Shown one piece after another: positions 1 through 10,905 of a DNA stretch of 64,000 bases; the first letter of the stretch is position 1, and each line of letters opens with the position of its first letter. The position numbers and the translations under genes were made by a program. The notes beneath the pieces are model-generated. The model was not told where the DNA came from and searched no databases. It saw only the letters and a program-made list of their open reading frames with translations. Source of the DNA: Alnus glutinosa (lineage: Eukaryota; Streptophyta; Magnoliopsida; Fagales; Betulaceae); contig NC_084896.1 of assembly GCF_958979055.1 (NCBI RefSeq), positions 27,142,001 to 27,206,000 on the forward strand, read 5' to 3'.

Positions 1-368
1 AGTTGGTAAATAATATTTCATTTATGTGAGAAAGGTGACAACTCGGTGATTACAATGCTTAAACTCATCTAATATATTTGAAGTAATTCCATATTTTTTT
101 TTATGTACTGTCGCTTTCAATTTCTTTATTGGTTAGCATGTATCGCTAACTTCTTTTTTCTCCTTTTTCAAGAAAAAAATTGTTTTCTTTTCTTGTTTAT
201 GCTTCTTATCATTTTCCTTGTATTCTGTTCTGTATATCATTTTATAATTGTATCTCCAATATATCAAACCATCAAACTGAATTGCTAAAACAAAGTTCAT
301 GTACTGTGTGGCAATAGATTATTTTTGTTGATACTGTATTACCTATTGATGCATGCCTTTCTTTCCAG

Positions 369-1677
369 AGCTGCACAAGAAGGAAACATGTGAAGCAGTA
401 ACTATTATAGAAACACCACCTATGGTTGTAGTCGGTGTTGTTGGTTATGTCAAAACACCACGTGGTCTTCGTTCTCTGAACACTGTTTGGGCCCAGCATC
501 TTAGTGAGGAGGTGAAGAGGAGATTCTACAAGAACTGGTGCAAGTCCAAGAAGAAGGCTTTCACCAAGTATTCCAAGAAGTATGAAGATGGGAAAAAGGA
601 CATTCAGTCACAGTTGGAGAAAATGAAGAAGTACTGCTCTGTGATTCGTGTTTTGGCTCATACACAGGTATTTTATTTTTTTCAATCTTGACCTGTTATG
701 TTATAAAAAAATCTCAAACTCAAGTTGCTTGGTATCTATCTGGGATTGGTAACTTTTTCCCGTCCGTTTAATTTGCAGATGGTTTACCTTACCCAGAAAT
801 GATTTGCTCCAATTTATATGTTGGTTTTATTTTTCTAGATTTAAATGAGTTGATAGTTTTCTTCCCTTTGATTCATGAAGTTAAATTGCAATGGATCTTT
901 TTTCCCTTGAGTTTTACAGTCGTGACGTACAATGTAGATCTCATCTGCACTTTGTGTTCTCACGGCTGTTTCTAATGCTGGTGTTTCTTTATTGGTTTGA
1001 TCTTGTAGATAAGAAAATTGAAGGGACTGAAGCAGAAGAAAGCTCATTTGATGGAGATTCAGGTGAATGGTGGAACTGTTGCCCAGAAGGTCGACTTTGC
1101 TTACGATTTCTTTGAGAAGCATATTCCTGTCGATACTGTCTTCCAGAAAGATGAGATGATTGACATAATTGGGGTGACCAAGGGGAAGGGGTATGAGGGT
1201 GTTGTGACCCGTTGGGGTGTCACCCGTCTACCCCGTAAGACCCATCGTGGGCTTCGCAAAGTAGCTTGTATTGGTGCCTGGCATCCTGCTAGAGTTTCGT
1301 TTACAGTTGCTAGGGCTGGGCAGAATGGTTACCATCACCGCACAGAGATGAACAAGAAAATTTACAGGCTTGGGAAGTCTGGCCAAGAGTCTCACTCTGC
1401 CATGACCGAGTTTGACAGGACCGAGAAGGAAATTACTCCAATGGGAGGGTTCCCCCACTATGGTGTGGTGAAGGAGGATTATCTTCTAATGAAGGGGTGC
1501 TGCGTTGGTCCCAAGAAGCGTGTGGTGACCTTGAGGCAGTCGCTCTTGAAGCAGACATCTAGGGTTGCCTTGGAGGAGATCAAGCTCAAGTTTATCGATA
1601 CATCCTCCAAGTTTGGCCATGGTCGGTTCCAGACACTTCAGGAGAAGGCCAAGTTCTATGGGCGAGTCAAGGCTTGA
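369..1677 (+). CDS. RPL3: 60S ribosomal protein L3 (uL3), 3' part, two exons
   Basis: Core protein of the large cytosolic ribosomal subunit, near the peptidyl transferase centre. Two exons are in the window: 369-667 (after ctttccag, before gtattt) and 1009-1677 (after tcttgtag, to TGA). They join in frame as ...[17 protein letters not shown]. The visible 322 residues correspond to about residue 67 to the end of the usual ~389-aa plant protein; the 5' exons lie upstream of the window. The strongly conserved loop [20 protein letters not shown], with the tryptophan-finger region, and the C-terminal GHGRFQT...FYGRVKA are intact. No stop or frame break is seen. Bases 1-368 are the preceding intron. 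The 340-bp intron 668-1008 shows no box C/D or H/ACA snoRNA that I can recognise. Identification rests on recalled family sequence and is very secure. Confidence 0.97.
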
Positions 1678-1949
1678 GATTATCCAATTTTCATAGTTCC
1701 TGAATTTCTGCAGTCTTTATCCCTCATCCTTTGTTTGAATTCAATTTTATGTCTGATGACTGGGAGTTTCTTATTTTGCCACCCTATAGGCTTTTTATTT
1801 TTATTTTTAATGGACATTGAGTTTGTTTGTTCTTGGCATAATTGTGCTATTTTTGTATGGTACAGAGAAGTTAATCTGAGGTTCAAAATGCAAGATAATG
1901 GCTTTTAAAGTGAAATGGACAATCAAAGATTTTGTTTTATTGTATCTTC

Positions 1950-2260
1950 CGAATTAGGAGTTGGCAAAATTTCTTACCACCGCATACTGTCTATACCGAG
2001 TTCCGGTGGTGGGTCCCATAAAAAAATCCGGTTATCTATATTGAAATCGGTTCGGTTAATTAGAATAATTTTTTTTTGTCGGTTAAATGAATCGGTATCT
2101 AATTGACCGAGCTGAAACGAAGCATTACAATTGATGTGAATTAAATATTTACCGATGACCTAACCGGTCGTTTATTAACCGATTTAACAGGTTTATTCGA
2201 TTTGATTGAAAATATAGAAATTAGTAAATAATCGAAAATATAGAAATTAATTGTGGAGAA
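1950..2260. repeat. CGGTT/AACCG-rich tract, possible subterminal part of an old hAT-like DNA element
   Basis: Short words such as TCCGGTT, ATCGGTTCGGTTAA, GTCGGTTAAA, CTAACCGGTC and TTAACCGATTT recur in both orientations within ~300 bp. Dense short repeats of this kind are common next to hAT termini, and the complete hAT element at 47,841 shows a related CCGG-rich pattern. I found no terminal inverted repeat or target duplication here, so the assignment is weak. Confidence 0.3.
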
Positions 2261-2653
2261 CGTAAACGAGGTTGTTTCTCTTAGGGTAGCTTCCTAGACG
2301 TTCTTGTCTTTTGTCTTTTGGGCCAGCAGGGAATCGATGGTTAACGCGTTGTTGAAGTCCAGACTAGAGGCCATGGATAAACCTGACACTTTTGATAGTG
2401 GATTCTCTGATTATATTCTGTGTTTGGGTTGTGGTCGTGGTGGAAAGAAACACGAATGAGGTTGCATGGTACTGATACCTTTGTCGTCTAAAGCTTTTTC
2501 TATGAATTACTTCATGTTAAAATCAGAATGGTATCAGCACATATTATACAATCTATCACAAATGGTTTTAATGGGACCACAGAAAAAAAACCATCACAAA
2601 TATGACAACGCATGAACTCGCAAAGACACTCTTAACTAGGTTTTCAAACGGCC

Positions 2654-2679
2654 GGGGGGGGGGGGGGGGGGGGGGGGGG
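2654..2679 (+). repeat. Poly-G tract, 26 G
   Basis: Uninterrupted run of 26 G directly after ACGGCC. Such a tract could form a G-quadruplex, but long homopolymers are also typical sites of sequencing or assembly error, so its length is uncertain. Confidence 0.9.
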
Positions 2680-4281
2680 ACTTGGGAGCTTGATACTAGG
2701 GTTAGGATAGTAAATCTCAAATTGCAGGTTCCATGAAGGCCAACTCAAGGGAATAAGTACAAGGAATAACTCAGACAGTTCGACCAATCATGTCAGCAAA
2801 ACGGTTACTTAAAGGATGTTGGGATTGAAGCGCTGAGGATAACTACTCCACCCGCGATTTCAAGCATAGAATTTGGCTAAGGCTATAACCTCCCACTGCG
2901 CTAATCTGGCACGGGACTTTATTAAGGGCATAACCCGCCAGTGGTATACTTACGTTTATTCTCATACACAAATTCTAAGAATACCCTAACTCTTTTAGAG
3001 TGTCGTACCATTTCCTTTGCTATATCTTAAGCATTGGAGAGTTTTTCATACGACAATTTCTGAAAAATCTCCAACTGTGTCTACTCTATTTGCATGCGTC
3101 CCTTTATTGAATTTGGCTATACGATCAACTCCATCATCGACATCAGAAATATAAAACTTGCTATAATCATTACTAAATCAACCAATATCTTCTAATTCCA
3201 TTACTATATGCGACCCTAGAAAAAAGAAAAGAAAAAAAGAAAGAAAGAGAGGCAAATAATTAAATAAATCCAAAAACTTTTCATGCTTCATTTATTCAAC
3301 CACAGCCATCATTTCTTCCAGCAAAGAGAGAGAGGGGGGGGCACATGCATAAAAAGAGTGGGGTCACTGGCAAGTGAGCCAAAAGAGAAAAGGGAAAGCC
3401 ATGAGCGTGATAAAGAGGTAAGTAAATCATGGGCTTTTAGTATTACTTCCGTTCATTTCTTTCATGCAATCTCATCTACTTCATATTCTTTTGCTTGGAA
3501 CTCTGAGAATTTTGGTTGCTAAATTGGTTGGGAAAGTAAAAGGTTGCTTAAGGTGGAGACTTGGGTTGAAAAAGAAAAGGAGAAACAAAACATATGCTTC
3601 AATCAAATCTATTTTCAACCTCTTCTTTAGTGTGCTTTCTTGTCATGGGGGCCCTTCTCTTTTAGAAAATGTCTTATATGGAAATGGGGAACAATCATCT
3701 TTTTTGAGGCGACCCTTTTGCATGAAATGGGTATTCTTTATTTAAAACTTGAAATTAAATATAGGTCCATATTTCTTTTATATGCAATTCTTGTTCTTGT
3801 ATGTAGACCATATATGAAGAACATGTTCTTGTATGCTCCTTTACAGTGAATCAGGACTTTGTTTGAGGGGTAGCTGAAGAGTGAAGTCGTGAAGGAAGGG
3901 CCTCAATTCTTTCTCCTTCTCTTATGGCTTTGGATTTTTATTTTTTTTGTTTATTTTATTTTATTTATTTTTTGTTTATTATTTCTTTTTTTGGGGGGTA
4001 GGGGGGAGAAGAGTTGAGAGTGTGTTGATATGTTGGTATTAATTTGATTTATTGACTATTAGGTTATTAAATTTCCTAGATTGATTATCTGATTGATGGA
4101 GGAAATACATGGATTTTGTCACATGAGATGCTTTTTGGATGAAAATGATGTTTCCTTTCAATTGTTAAAAACTTACTGTTATGGGGGTAGTTCAGGATGA
4201 GCTTTCATATCATTCTCTCAGACATGGTGATTGTCTTGTTGACGAAAGAATCTTACTCAATGCAAATTAGGCAAGGAGCCC

Positions 4282-4306
4282 CTCTCTCTCTCTCTCTCTC
4301 TCTCTC
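4282..4306 (+). repeat. (CT)n microsatellite, ~12 units
   Basis: Perfect CT dinucleotide run upstream of the 7,446 gene. Confidence 0.9.
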
Positions 4307-4671
4307 GCTATAGGGTGTTTTTAATCATTTGTGTTGTAATTATTGCCCATTTCTTTTCTAGAATACTCGGATTTTTGTGGTAAAGGGATGCCTGGCTTAA
4401 GTGTGTGTGAGAGAGAGAGTGGCAGTATGGTTTTTATTGTTAATTTGCCAGAAATGAAAAAAATTCAAACAATATTAGAGCTACTGGCTTTAGTGTTTCT
4501 GACAAAAGTTATGGGTTCCTCTCAACAGGTAGTTTTAAAAGGAATATGAGGAATAAATGTGGTCTACACCAGACCCTTTTCTATAGTCACGTTCTTTTTG
4601 CTGCAGACCCATTTCTTTCTTCTCTTGAATCATGGCTTTCTGGTACTGCATAGCTGTAAGGTGTCCAACAT

Positions 4672-4674
<3 letters not shown>

Positions 4675-4738
<64 letters not shown>
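4675..4738 (+). repeat. (TC)n microsatellite, 32 units
   Basis: Perfect 64-bp TC run, probably within the leader/intron region of the 7,446 gene. It creates artificial Leu-Ser reading frames. Confidence 0.95.
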
Positions 4739-4743
<5 letters not shown>

Positions 4744-7445
4744 ATTATTTGCTATTTTCTTTCTTGTGCTACTTTGATTGTCTTCTTGTTATATGTGTAC
4801 GCATTGATTCAGTACCTCTTAAATGCCCATGTCAAGGAACTCTATATGTACAATTATACATGCATACACCTGTATCCCTTGCAGAAGCCTTTGAGATTAT
4901 TTTAGTCTTAAATATTACTTTGCAGCTTTTTCCTTCCTTTTGTCTTCTTTTTCTTGTGGTAGATTATATGAGATTATGTGAGATACTGTCACCTTTCCCA
5001 TGATTACATCTGAATGGATACGTTGGATATGAATTGGCTAGGCACTAATACTATCAGATAGACCTGTAGCCCTAATCTTGCCCGAGTAACCCGTGCGTAG
5101 TCCCTCATATTATGTATTAATTCTTGGTAATGATAATTATAATCATATTTGTCATTAAAATAAAGCAATAATGCATATAATAATGTTTTTCATGTTTACT
5201 TTAGAAATGTTGTTTATAATGGAGCGGGCTGAAAAATCATTACATGTTTTAGTCCCTACCAAGAGTTGGATGGATTCATGTGGGTCGATGGTTTGAGATA
5301 GAAATTGCCACCCAAGTGAAATTTAGCACTTAAAGCTGACAACTTTCAAAAGCACACATAGGCCACTCTTGTTTTGGCTCCCTAGACAGCAAGGCCCATT
5401 CTTTTGATTTCTTTAAGTTTGCTTCTTCAGACAAGGTATAGTATTCATTAAGTTAGGCATCAGGATCATGAACATCAAAACACAAAAAGAAAAGTGTACC
5501 ACTGAGATTATCATATAACTTTGTCTTTACATTTTCTATTGGGTATAAAGGGTATAAAGGTAGCTGGGTTGAGCTGCGTTCTTTAAATAATGCATTGAGA
5601 AGTGTGGATGTCTTGTTTTTCCATGGCAGATTACCTATAGAGTTGGAAGACTAAAGTAATGGCTACTCTTGTATCACAGGACCAAAATTGAAGGCTTTCT
5701 AGCTCCTAATAACAGGTTAGTTTGCATCACCAGGGTTATGATATTGTATTCACATGCCACTGCACCAAAAGAGTAGTATCATCCAGTGTCCTGTTGCTAA
5801 TTCTTGGTAAATAATCATATTCTTGCCTACCTGCCATTGGCATTTTTGTTCCTGCTTGTGATGAATTTAAAATTAGATCCTCATATTCTGCTTTCAAGTT
5901 TATTACTCTGTTACTTTAGTTCCGGATTGTACTCTTGCTTGTTTATAGCATCTCAAAACAACACATTGGGGACAAGAAGAGGAAATGGCAGTGTTTGAAG
6001 TGATTATCTCATTTGGAATTCGTTAAACCTTTCTGATCTTCCGCAACTTCTATTTTCCGGTGAATGTCATTCTCTCTGGATGTGTTGTATGCGCATATGA
6101 GCAGTACAGTTGATCAGATTAGATATGACCTCACTCACTCTTTAGCAACTGCAGATGTTCCTTTTGTTTGTTTTTGCTTGTGTTACACCAATCTTCATAA
6201 GTAGTAATTGCTGATATCACCTGATTAATTAAGTGCATCAAATTTGACCTTTTTATTTTTCTGGGAGCATTTGAAATGAGTATATCTTGCCATTTACTTA
6301 ATTAATATAAAATTACTTTAGAATGGCAAGAAATGTATTTTTCACACATTTGTGTTGATGGTTACATATTTCTAGTGTTGGTGACTTTTGTGCATCTAAT
6401 AGCAATGAGAAACAATGTGGAAATTTTTGAAATTTATGTGTTTATTTGATGGTTTCCGACAATTAGAACTTGCTGTTTTTGTTTCTTCATCTTTTGTGTT
6501 ATGAAGAACCTTCTAGGGTCTACTGATGCATCTACAAATTTAGATTTCTTAGTGTCACTATACCTTTCAAAACTAAGATTTCTTTGCCCTAATCTTACAA
6601 TAAATCTGTGGCTAATATTACATTCATCTGAGTGTTTGTTTTAAGGAATAAACTACTTTGGGGAGTCAAGAATAGAGACAGCATGTGAAACACAAGTGGA
6701 ACGAGTGAGCCAAGAACATACTTAGGAAGTGTGATAACAGTGTCAGTCTTAAGACTAGAGAAAGCAGTTTCACTAAACTCCTGAGTGGTTTCTATTTCAT
6801 TTCAGAAATGGGTTCCTAAGTTATATCCCTGTAAATGTGATTATGGTTCATCATAATTTTCCTACTCATCTGAGGGGAGTTTGATCATTGCATGAAAATA
6901 AAATTCTGATATTATTTTCTGCACTCATCTTTATCCCAAAGCATGAAATATAAGCCCGTGTGGCTCATGTGGTAGTGTCATCTACATTTATATTATCATT
7001 TCGTGGAGCTGGCTACATTTCCCTTCTATAAAATTCGTTGTTGTTTTAAAATGATTCAGATGATAAATTATTTACTCAAAAACAAGTGGAAATTAATTTG
7101 AAAGTTTTATTTTCTTGGGAGACCCATGTGGTTCCTTAACGAATGTAACAAGGTTCTTCTGTTCCTTGATTGAAATTCTGTCCAGCATATGTGATATGTT
7201 AATTTTATTTTATAGATGTTGATAACTTCTTTTTATCATTTCTTTCAGGGCTAGTGACTATCTGCAAATGAGCAAAGGTACTTTTATCGAAGAATCAACA
7301 GTTTCAGCCATGTTTGAATTAGCTTCAAGCATTTACTAGACAAGTCACAACAATTTAGTTCCTTTGCTCTATTCACTGCCTCCTTTGCCCCCCCCTTCAG
7401 AAGGAAAAAACGAAGAGGACACAGAAAATCCAGTACAGCACGACT

Positions 7446-8808
7446 ATGACTGACTTTGGTTCTGAAAGATCAAATCCATGGAACATATATGGAAGTTCAG
7501 ACCCAAGTCCATCTCAAACCGGAGTGAGTCAGGAAGCTCCATGGAAAAACTTTGGGACATCCATGAATGCCATTTCTTTTGGTTTTGTTGCAACAGCAAT
7601 CTTGATCTCAATGTTTCTTATCATGGCCATCTTTGAACATCTGTTCAGGCCAGGTCCTCCTTTTTCTTCACCTGAAAATATGGCCAATGGTTCTCCTGAA
7701 TCCAGAGCAATAGAGAAACTTGGCAGACAAGCAGTAAGTCTCTATTCCATCATGTTCTTGAGTAAATTTTATGCAAAGGAATTCTTTCATGGTGAATTCT
7801 TGTTCTAATGCCTTTATCAAATCACCTGCATTTTTTCAGTCTTTTCTACATAATCCTTGAGTCAGAGAGGTTCTCTTTAGAGGTTTATAATTGTAAACTT
7901 CTAGCTACGCTAGTGCCAAAATAACCTAAGCTCTACTGATGTCTAATCAAACTACTAGTCATCCAGAAGATGCCCAATATATTTCATGTTCTCCCTCATT
8001 GTTTGATAGCTACCAAGATAAAGAAAATGCATATCAAGACTCTTGTTTTTCTAGTTCTGTTGTAGAAACAAACACGATGGCAAAAGAAATCTGTAAGAAC
8101 ACAGATTTTCTTACCATCTTATTTCAAGAGATTCACAACTTTTTAACTCAAAAACTTTTTTCCCTAGAACAAGAGATTGTCGGAGAGAAATCAGTTTCTT
8201 GCACAAGTAGAATCATGATTCCTGCAAACCTCAGATCACAGACAAAAAAAGAGAATTTACAGTTTAGCCTTTTTCACCTCTGTCCATTTCTCCAATTCCT
8301 TTTTAAGATTCCAAAATGATGAAGGTACCTGCATAGTAGGAGATTTTTTTTTTTTTTTTTTCCCCCTATGATTACTGCCTTTCTCAAAGAATTGAAGGTG
8401 ATGCAACGGGGATAATTAACATAGTTACTCTATTTAGTAGACTACTGAGATAACGTGGTAGTGAAAATTAATTCTTGGATCCGCACTTGCGAAAAAAAAA
8501 ACTAAGGTCTGACTTTCATTGCTACGTCATCCCAGTTGTATGTCATTTGTATAGCAGTCAAGATTATTGTATTAACAAGTAATTCTCATGAGCTAGAGGA
8601 AACTCAAAATTTAGTAGTTGGTATATTTCTTTGAACTAATTTAATTTGGTCACTTTCATTTCAGGTGACAACACCATATGCACCTGATTTCTCAGTGTTG
8701 ATGCCAGGACAGAACTGTCCCACCTACATTGCACAACCTGCTCCACTCCCCTGCACGAGGGAAGGGGTTTATTGGCCTCCCCATGAACATAATTTTGTAC
8801 TTCCATAG
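7446..8808 (+). CDS. Uncharacterised plant single-pass membrane protein, two exons, 143 aa
   Basis: Exon 1 is 7,446-7,733, ending ...LGRQA before GTAAGT. Exon 2 is 8,665-8,808, after TTTCATTTCAG, starting VTTPYAPDFSVLMPGQ and ending HNFVLP-stop. The joint is phase 0 and gives 143 residues. The N-terminal ~40 residues are polar (SNPWNIYGSSDP). A hydrophobic span at about residues 43-67 (SFGFVATAILISMFLIMAIF) is the only membrane segment and is followed by FRPGPPFSS. The C-terminal half is rich in Pro and Cys (MPGQNCPTYIAQPAPLPCTR, then WPPHEH). No signal peptide or catalytic motif is visible. The pattern matches small plant proteins of unknown function I have seen, but I cannot name the family. 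The start is the first ATG in frame, close after a purine-rich leader. The intron (7,734-8,664) carries a chance 126-codon frame. Confidence 0.8.
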
Positions 8809-9055
8809 TGTATATTATACCTCTGCTCCGAAGCATCACAAAGGCTCAATGTATATTCACAGAATGATCAACTTTCATCGATTCATTAGTTATCTAAGTT
8901 TAGATATTGTATCTGGAAGCATATTCTTTGCGGGAATTGGCTATCCTGTTAGGGTTTGGTAAACCTTACGAGGAATGTTAGTGAAGTCGGATATTTCTCC
9001 TCATGTCCATATCTTGGGTCATGTCATTAGTTTGCATTCTTTGACGAGTAATGTT

Positions 9056-9199
9056 AGAAATCACACTTTTATCCCACTTTGTTGATGTGACATTGCCAAT
9101 CAGTTCTTGTTAAAAAAATAAAATAAAATAAAATTTAAGGACCGATTAGTAATACCACATCAATAAAGTGAAATGAAAGTGTAGTGTATAGCATTACTT
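9056..9199. mobile_element. MITE, GAGTAATG-terminus family
   Basis: Left end GAGTAATGTTAGAAATCACAC, right end GTGTAGTGTATAGCATTACTT. The ends are imperfect inverted repeats, and subterminal stretches also pair (ACTTTGTTGATGTGAC with CACATCAATAAAGTG). Length 144 bp. No clear target duplication. Same family as the better preserved element at 31,933-32,115. Confidence 0.65.
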
Positions 9200-9286
9200 A
9201 TTTTATAACCAAACTTTTACCCCGCATTGGATACTTTTAGAATACCAAATGATCAAAAGAAACAAATGACGATGCACAAAATTTAA

Positions 9287-9489
9287 AGAAATGTTATACA
9301 ACACACATGTATCTCACTTTTATCTTATTATGCTGACATGATAGGGTCTAGTAATCATTACATCAACCCTTGTTAAAAGAAAAAATAAAAAATAAAAATA
9401 AAAAAATAAAAAAATAAAAAAATCTAATAGCTACTAAACCCTTTTATGCTAGCATATTAGGACAAAAATGTAGTGTGTAGCATTGCTCT
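9287..9489. mobile_element. MITE-like foldback related to its neighbour
   Basis: Left AGAAATGTTATACAACACAC pairs imperfectly with right GTGTGTAGCATTGCTCT. The interior is A-rich (AAATAAAAA repeats). About 200 bp. It appears to be a second, more decayed member of the family at 9,056. Confidence 0.45.
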
Positions 9490-10077
9490 AAAATTTATGG
9501 TGCGTGGACATTTGCATAGTTTTGCCCACCTCCAACCTCAACCAAGTTGACCTATGAAGTATGAACCATGGCATAAAATGATGACTTGCACATGTCCATA
9601 ATAAATGTATATGATATTGTGCTTTGATAAATGATTTCTACTAGTTATTATTTTCGTAGTGCATGGTGGTGCCCTGCATATTGTTTGGATTTTCAGGATT
9701 TTAGTGTCCCTTCAGGATTAGGTTCAAATGGTGATGATTTATTTTCCGTACATCATGTAGCACTGTTTAAAAATTTTAAATGACCTAATATATACACCAT
9801 TAAATATGTAAAATTTAATTTAGACTATTTCCTAATCCATATTGTTTGAGATTAGGAGTTTTCAACAATTTGATTTCAAAACAATGGTTGAGACTTGAAG
9901 AAATCTACTCTTTAGAATACCCTAAGAATTCGAAGAATTTTAATCCATTTCTTTGTGGAGCATGGTGGGCTACGTTTGGGGTGAGAAGACCGAACTATAG
10001 AGAGAGGTTCTCGCCGCTTCAACTCTCATGGAGGGAGTCGAAGTTTGCATTCAGCAACATAGCTTGGAACTCCGTTA

Positions 10078-10148
10078 TGGGGGTTGAACAAACTATAGGA
10101 TGGGGGTTGAACAAACTATAGGATGGGGGTTGAACAAACTATAGGATG
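10078..10148 (+). repeat. 23-bp tandem repeat, three copies
   Basis: The unit GGGGGTTGAACAAACTATAG plus GAT is repeated three times with no mismatch. It lies in a moderately GC-rich, unrecognised tract. There are no spacers, so it is not a CRISPR-type array. Confidence 0.9.
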
Positions 10149-10905
10149 GATCGGAATTGACTGCAATTCACTGATCGAATTACGACCTGTCCAACCCTTG
10201 CACGAGAAAGGGCAATAATGGGGCCCTCCTGCCCAGATTGTTGGGAACGGCAGAGAAACCCGGTCCTAAGACCGCAGCAGAGTCGGCCAGATAAGCTCTT
10301 TGTTTGGTCTTTTCAAGTTTCATCCGCCAAGCTCTGCCCTGAGGCTGCCACCGTACCCCAGGATGAGCTCTATCGTGCCTTTCTGTTATAAAGATTGGCC
10401 TATGAAATTGGGAACTTGGAAATCAGAGATCTGAACAAAATAACGAGTCAGACCGAGAAGTCAAAAAATTATCGTCAGTATGACATTCCTAACTGTCGGA
10501 CAACAATTTCAGTTTGTTCACATTGTTAGGTGATGATTTCTACTCCTCATCGTATCCCTTCATTTTCCCAACCCTATCTACACGAACATGGGCAAGCACA
10601 CACCCAATCAACACCAAAGCTGGCAACTTCTGCAACACCTAAGATTCAACATTGAGCCGTTTATGCGTGATATGCCATATTGCAGTAAGAATCTACATTG
10701 AAAAGACAACACCTCACATCATAGGTGGAAAAATTAAGGAAAATACAGATCGATACAACGACCATTGATCTCACCTTTCGGCTTCCAAGCTCACCCTGGC
10801 CCTCCCTCCACTTTCCTTTCTTCTTCCCCTTCCTTATCTTGGACTTCATCTATTTCCCAAAATCGATGGTTTTGGTTTCAATACATCCTTTTCTTTTTTC
10901 CGCCT

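Larger units (their letters stand above)
1678..3282. other. Intergenic region downstream of RPL3
   Basis: Begins with the T-rich RPL3 3' UTR (to about 1,890). The stretch 1,950-2,260 is rich in short CGGTT/AACCG words. A 26-base G run follows at 2,654-2,679. The remainder is unrecognised; 2,700-2,960 is less AT-rich than its surroundings but shows no long reading frame. Confidence 0.7.
3283..7445 (+). other. Probable promoter/leader region of the 7,446 gene, with CT microsatellites
   Basis: No coding gene seen. Several splice-like islands suggest a spliced 5' UTR for the gene starting at 7,446: AAAGAG before GTAAGTAAAT at about 3,418; a short island 5,680-5,715 between ...ATCACAG and GTTAGTT; and 7,249-7,276 between TTTCTTTCAG and GTACTTTT. 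This is inference from signals only; cDNA would be needed. The TC tracts at 4,282 and 4,675 lie inside. The rest is AT-rich and featureless to me. Confidence 0.35.
8809..10905. other. Intergenic region between convergent genes, two related MITEs and a short tandem repeat
   Basis: Contains the 3' UTR of the 7,446 gene, two MITE-like foldbacks (9,056-9,199; 9,287-9,489) and a 23-bp tandem repeat (10,078-10,148). A less AT-rich tract at 9,950-10,400, not recognised, looks like an old mobile-element piece. No gene recognised. Confidence 0.7.

Noticed and set aside
668-1008. Possible intronic snoRNA in RPL3
   Set aside because: Ribosomal-protein introns often host snoRNAs, but I could not find paired C/D or H/ACA boxes with confidence.
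2337-2459. 40-codon frame MVNALLKSRLEAMDKPDTFD...
   Set aside because: Composition looks coding, but it is short, without neighbours or recognisable family; could be an exon relic. Not supported enough to list.
4559-5003. Open frames with long Leu-Ser runs
   Set aside because: Produced by the (TC)32 microsatellite; the same applies to the minus-strand frame at 54,941-55,237 over (GA)49.
7939-8319. 126-codon frame in the intron of the 7,446 gene
   Set aside because: No family resemblance, lies wholly between well-defined splice sites; treated as chance.
10078-10148. Possible CRISPR-like array
   Set aside because: Direct tandem repeat without spacers, in a plant nuclear context.
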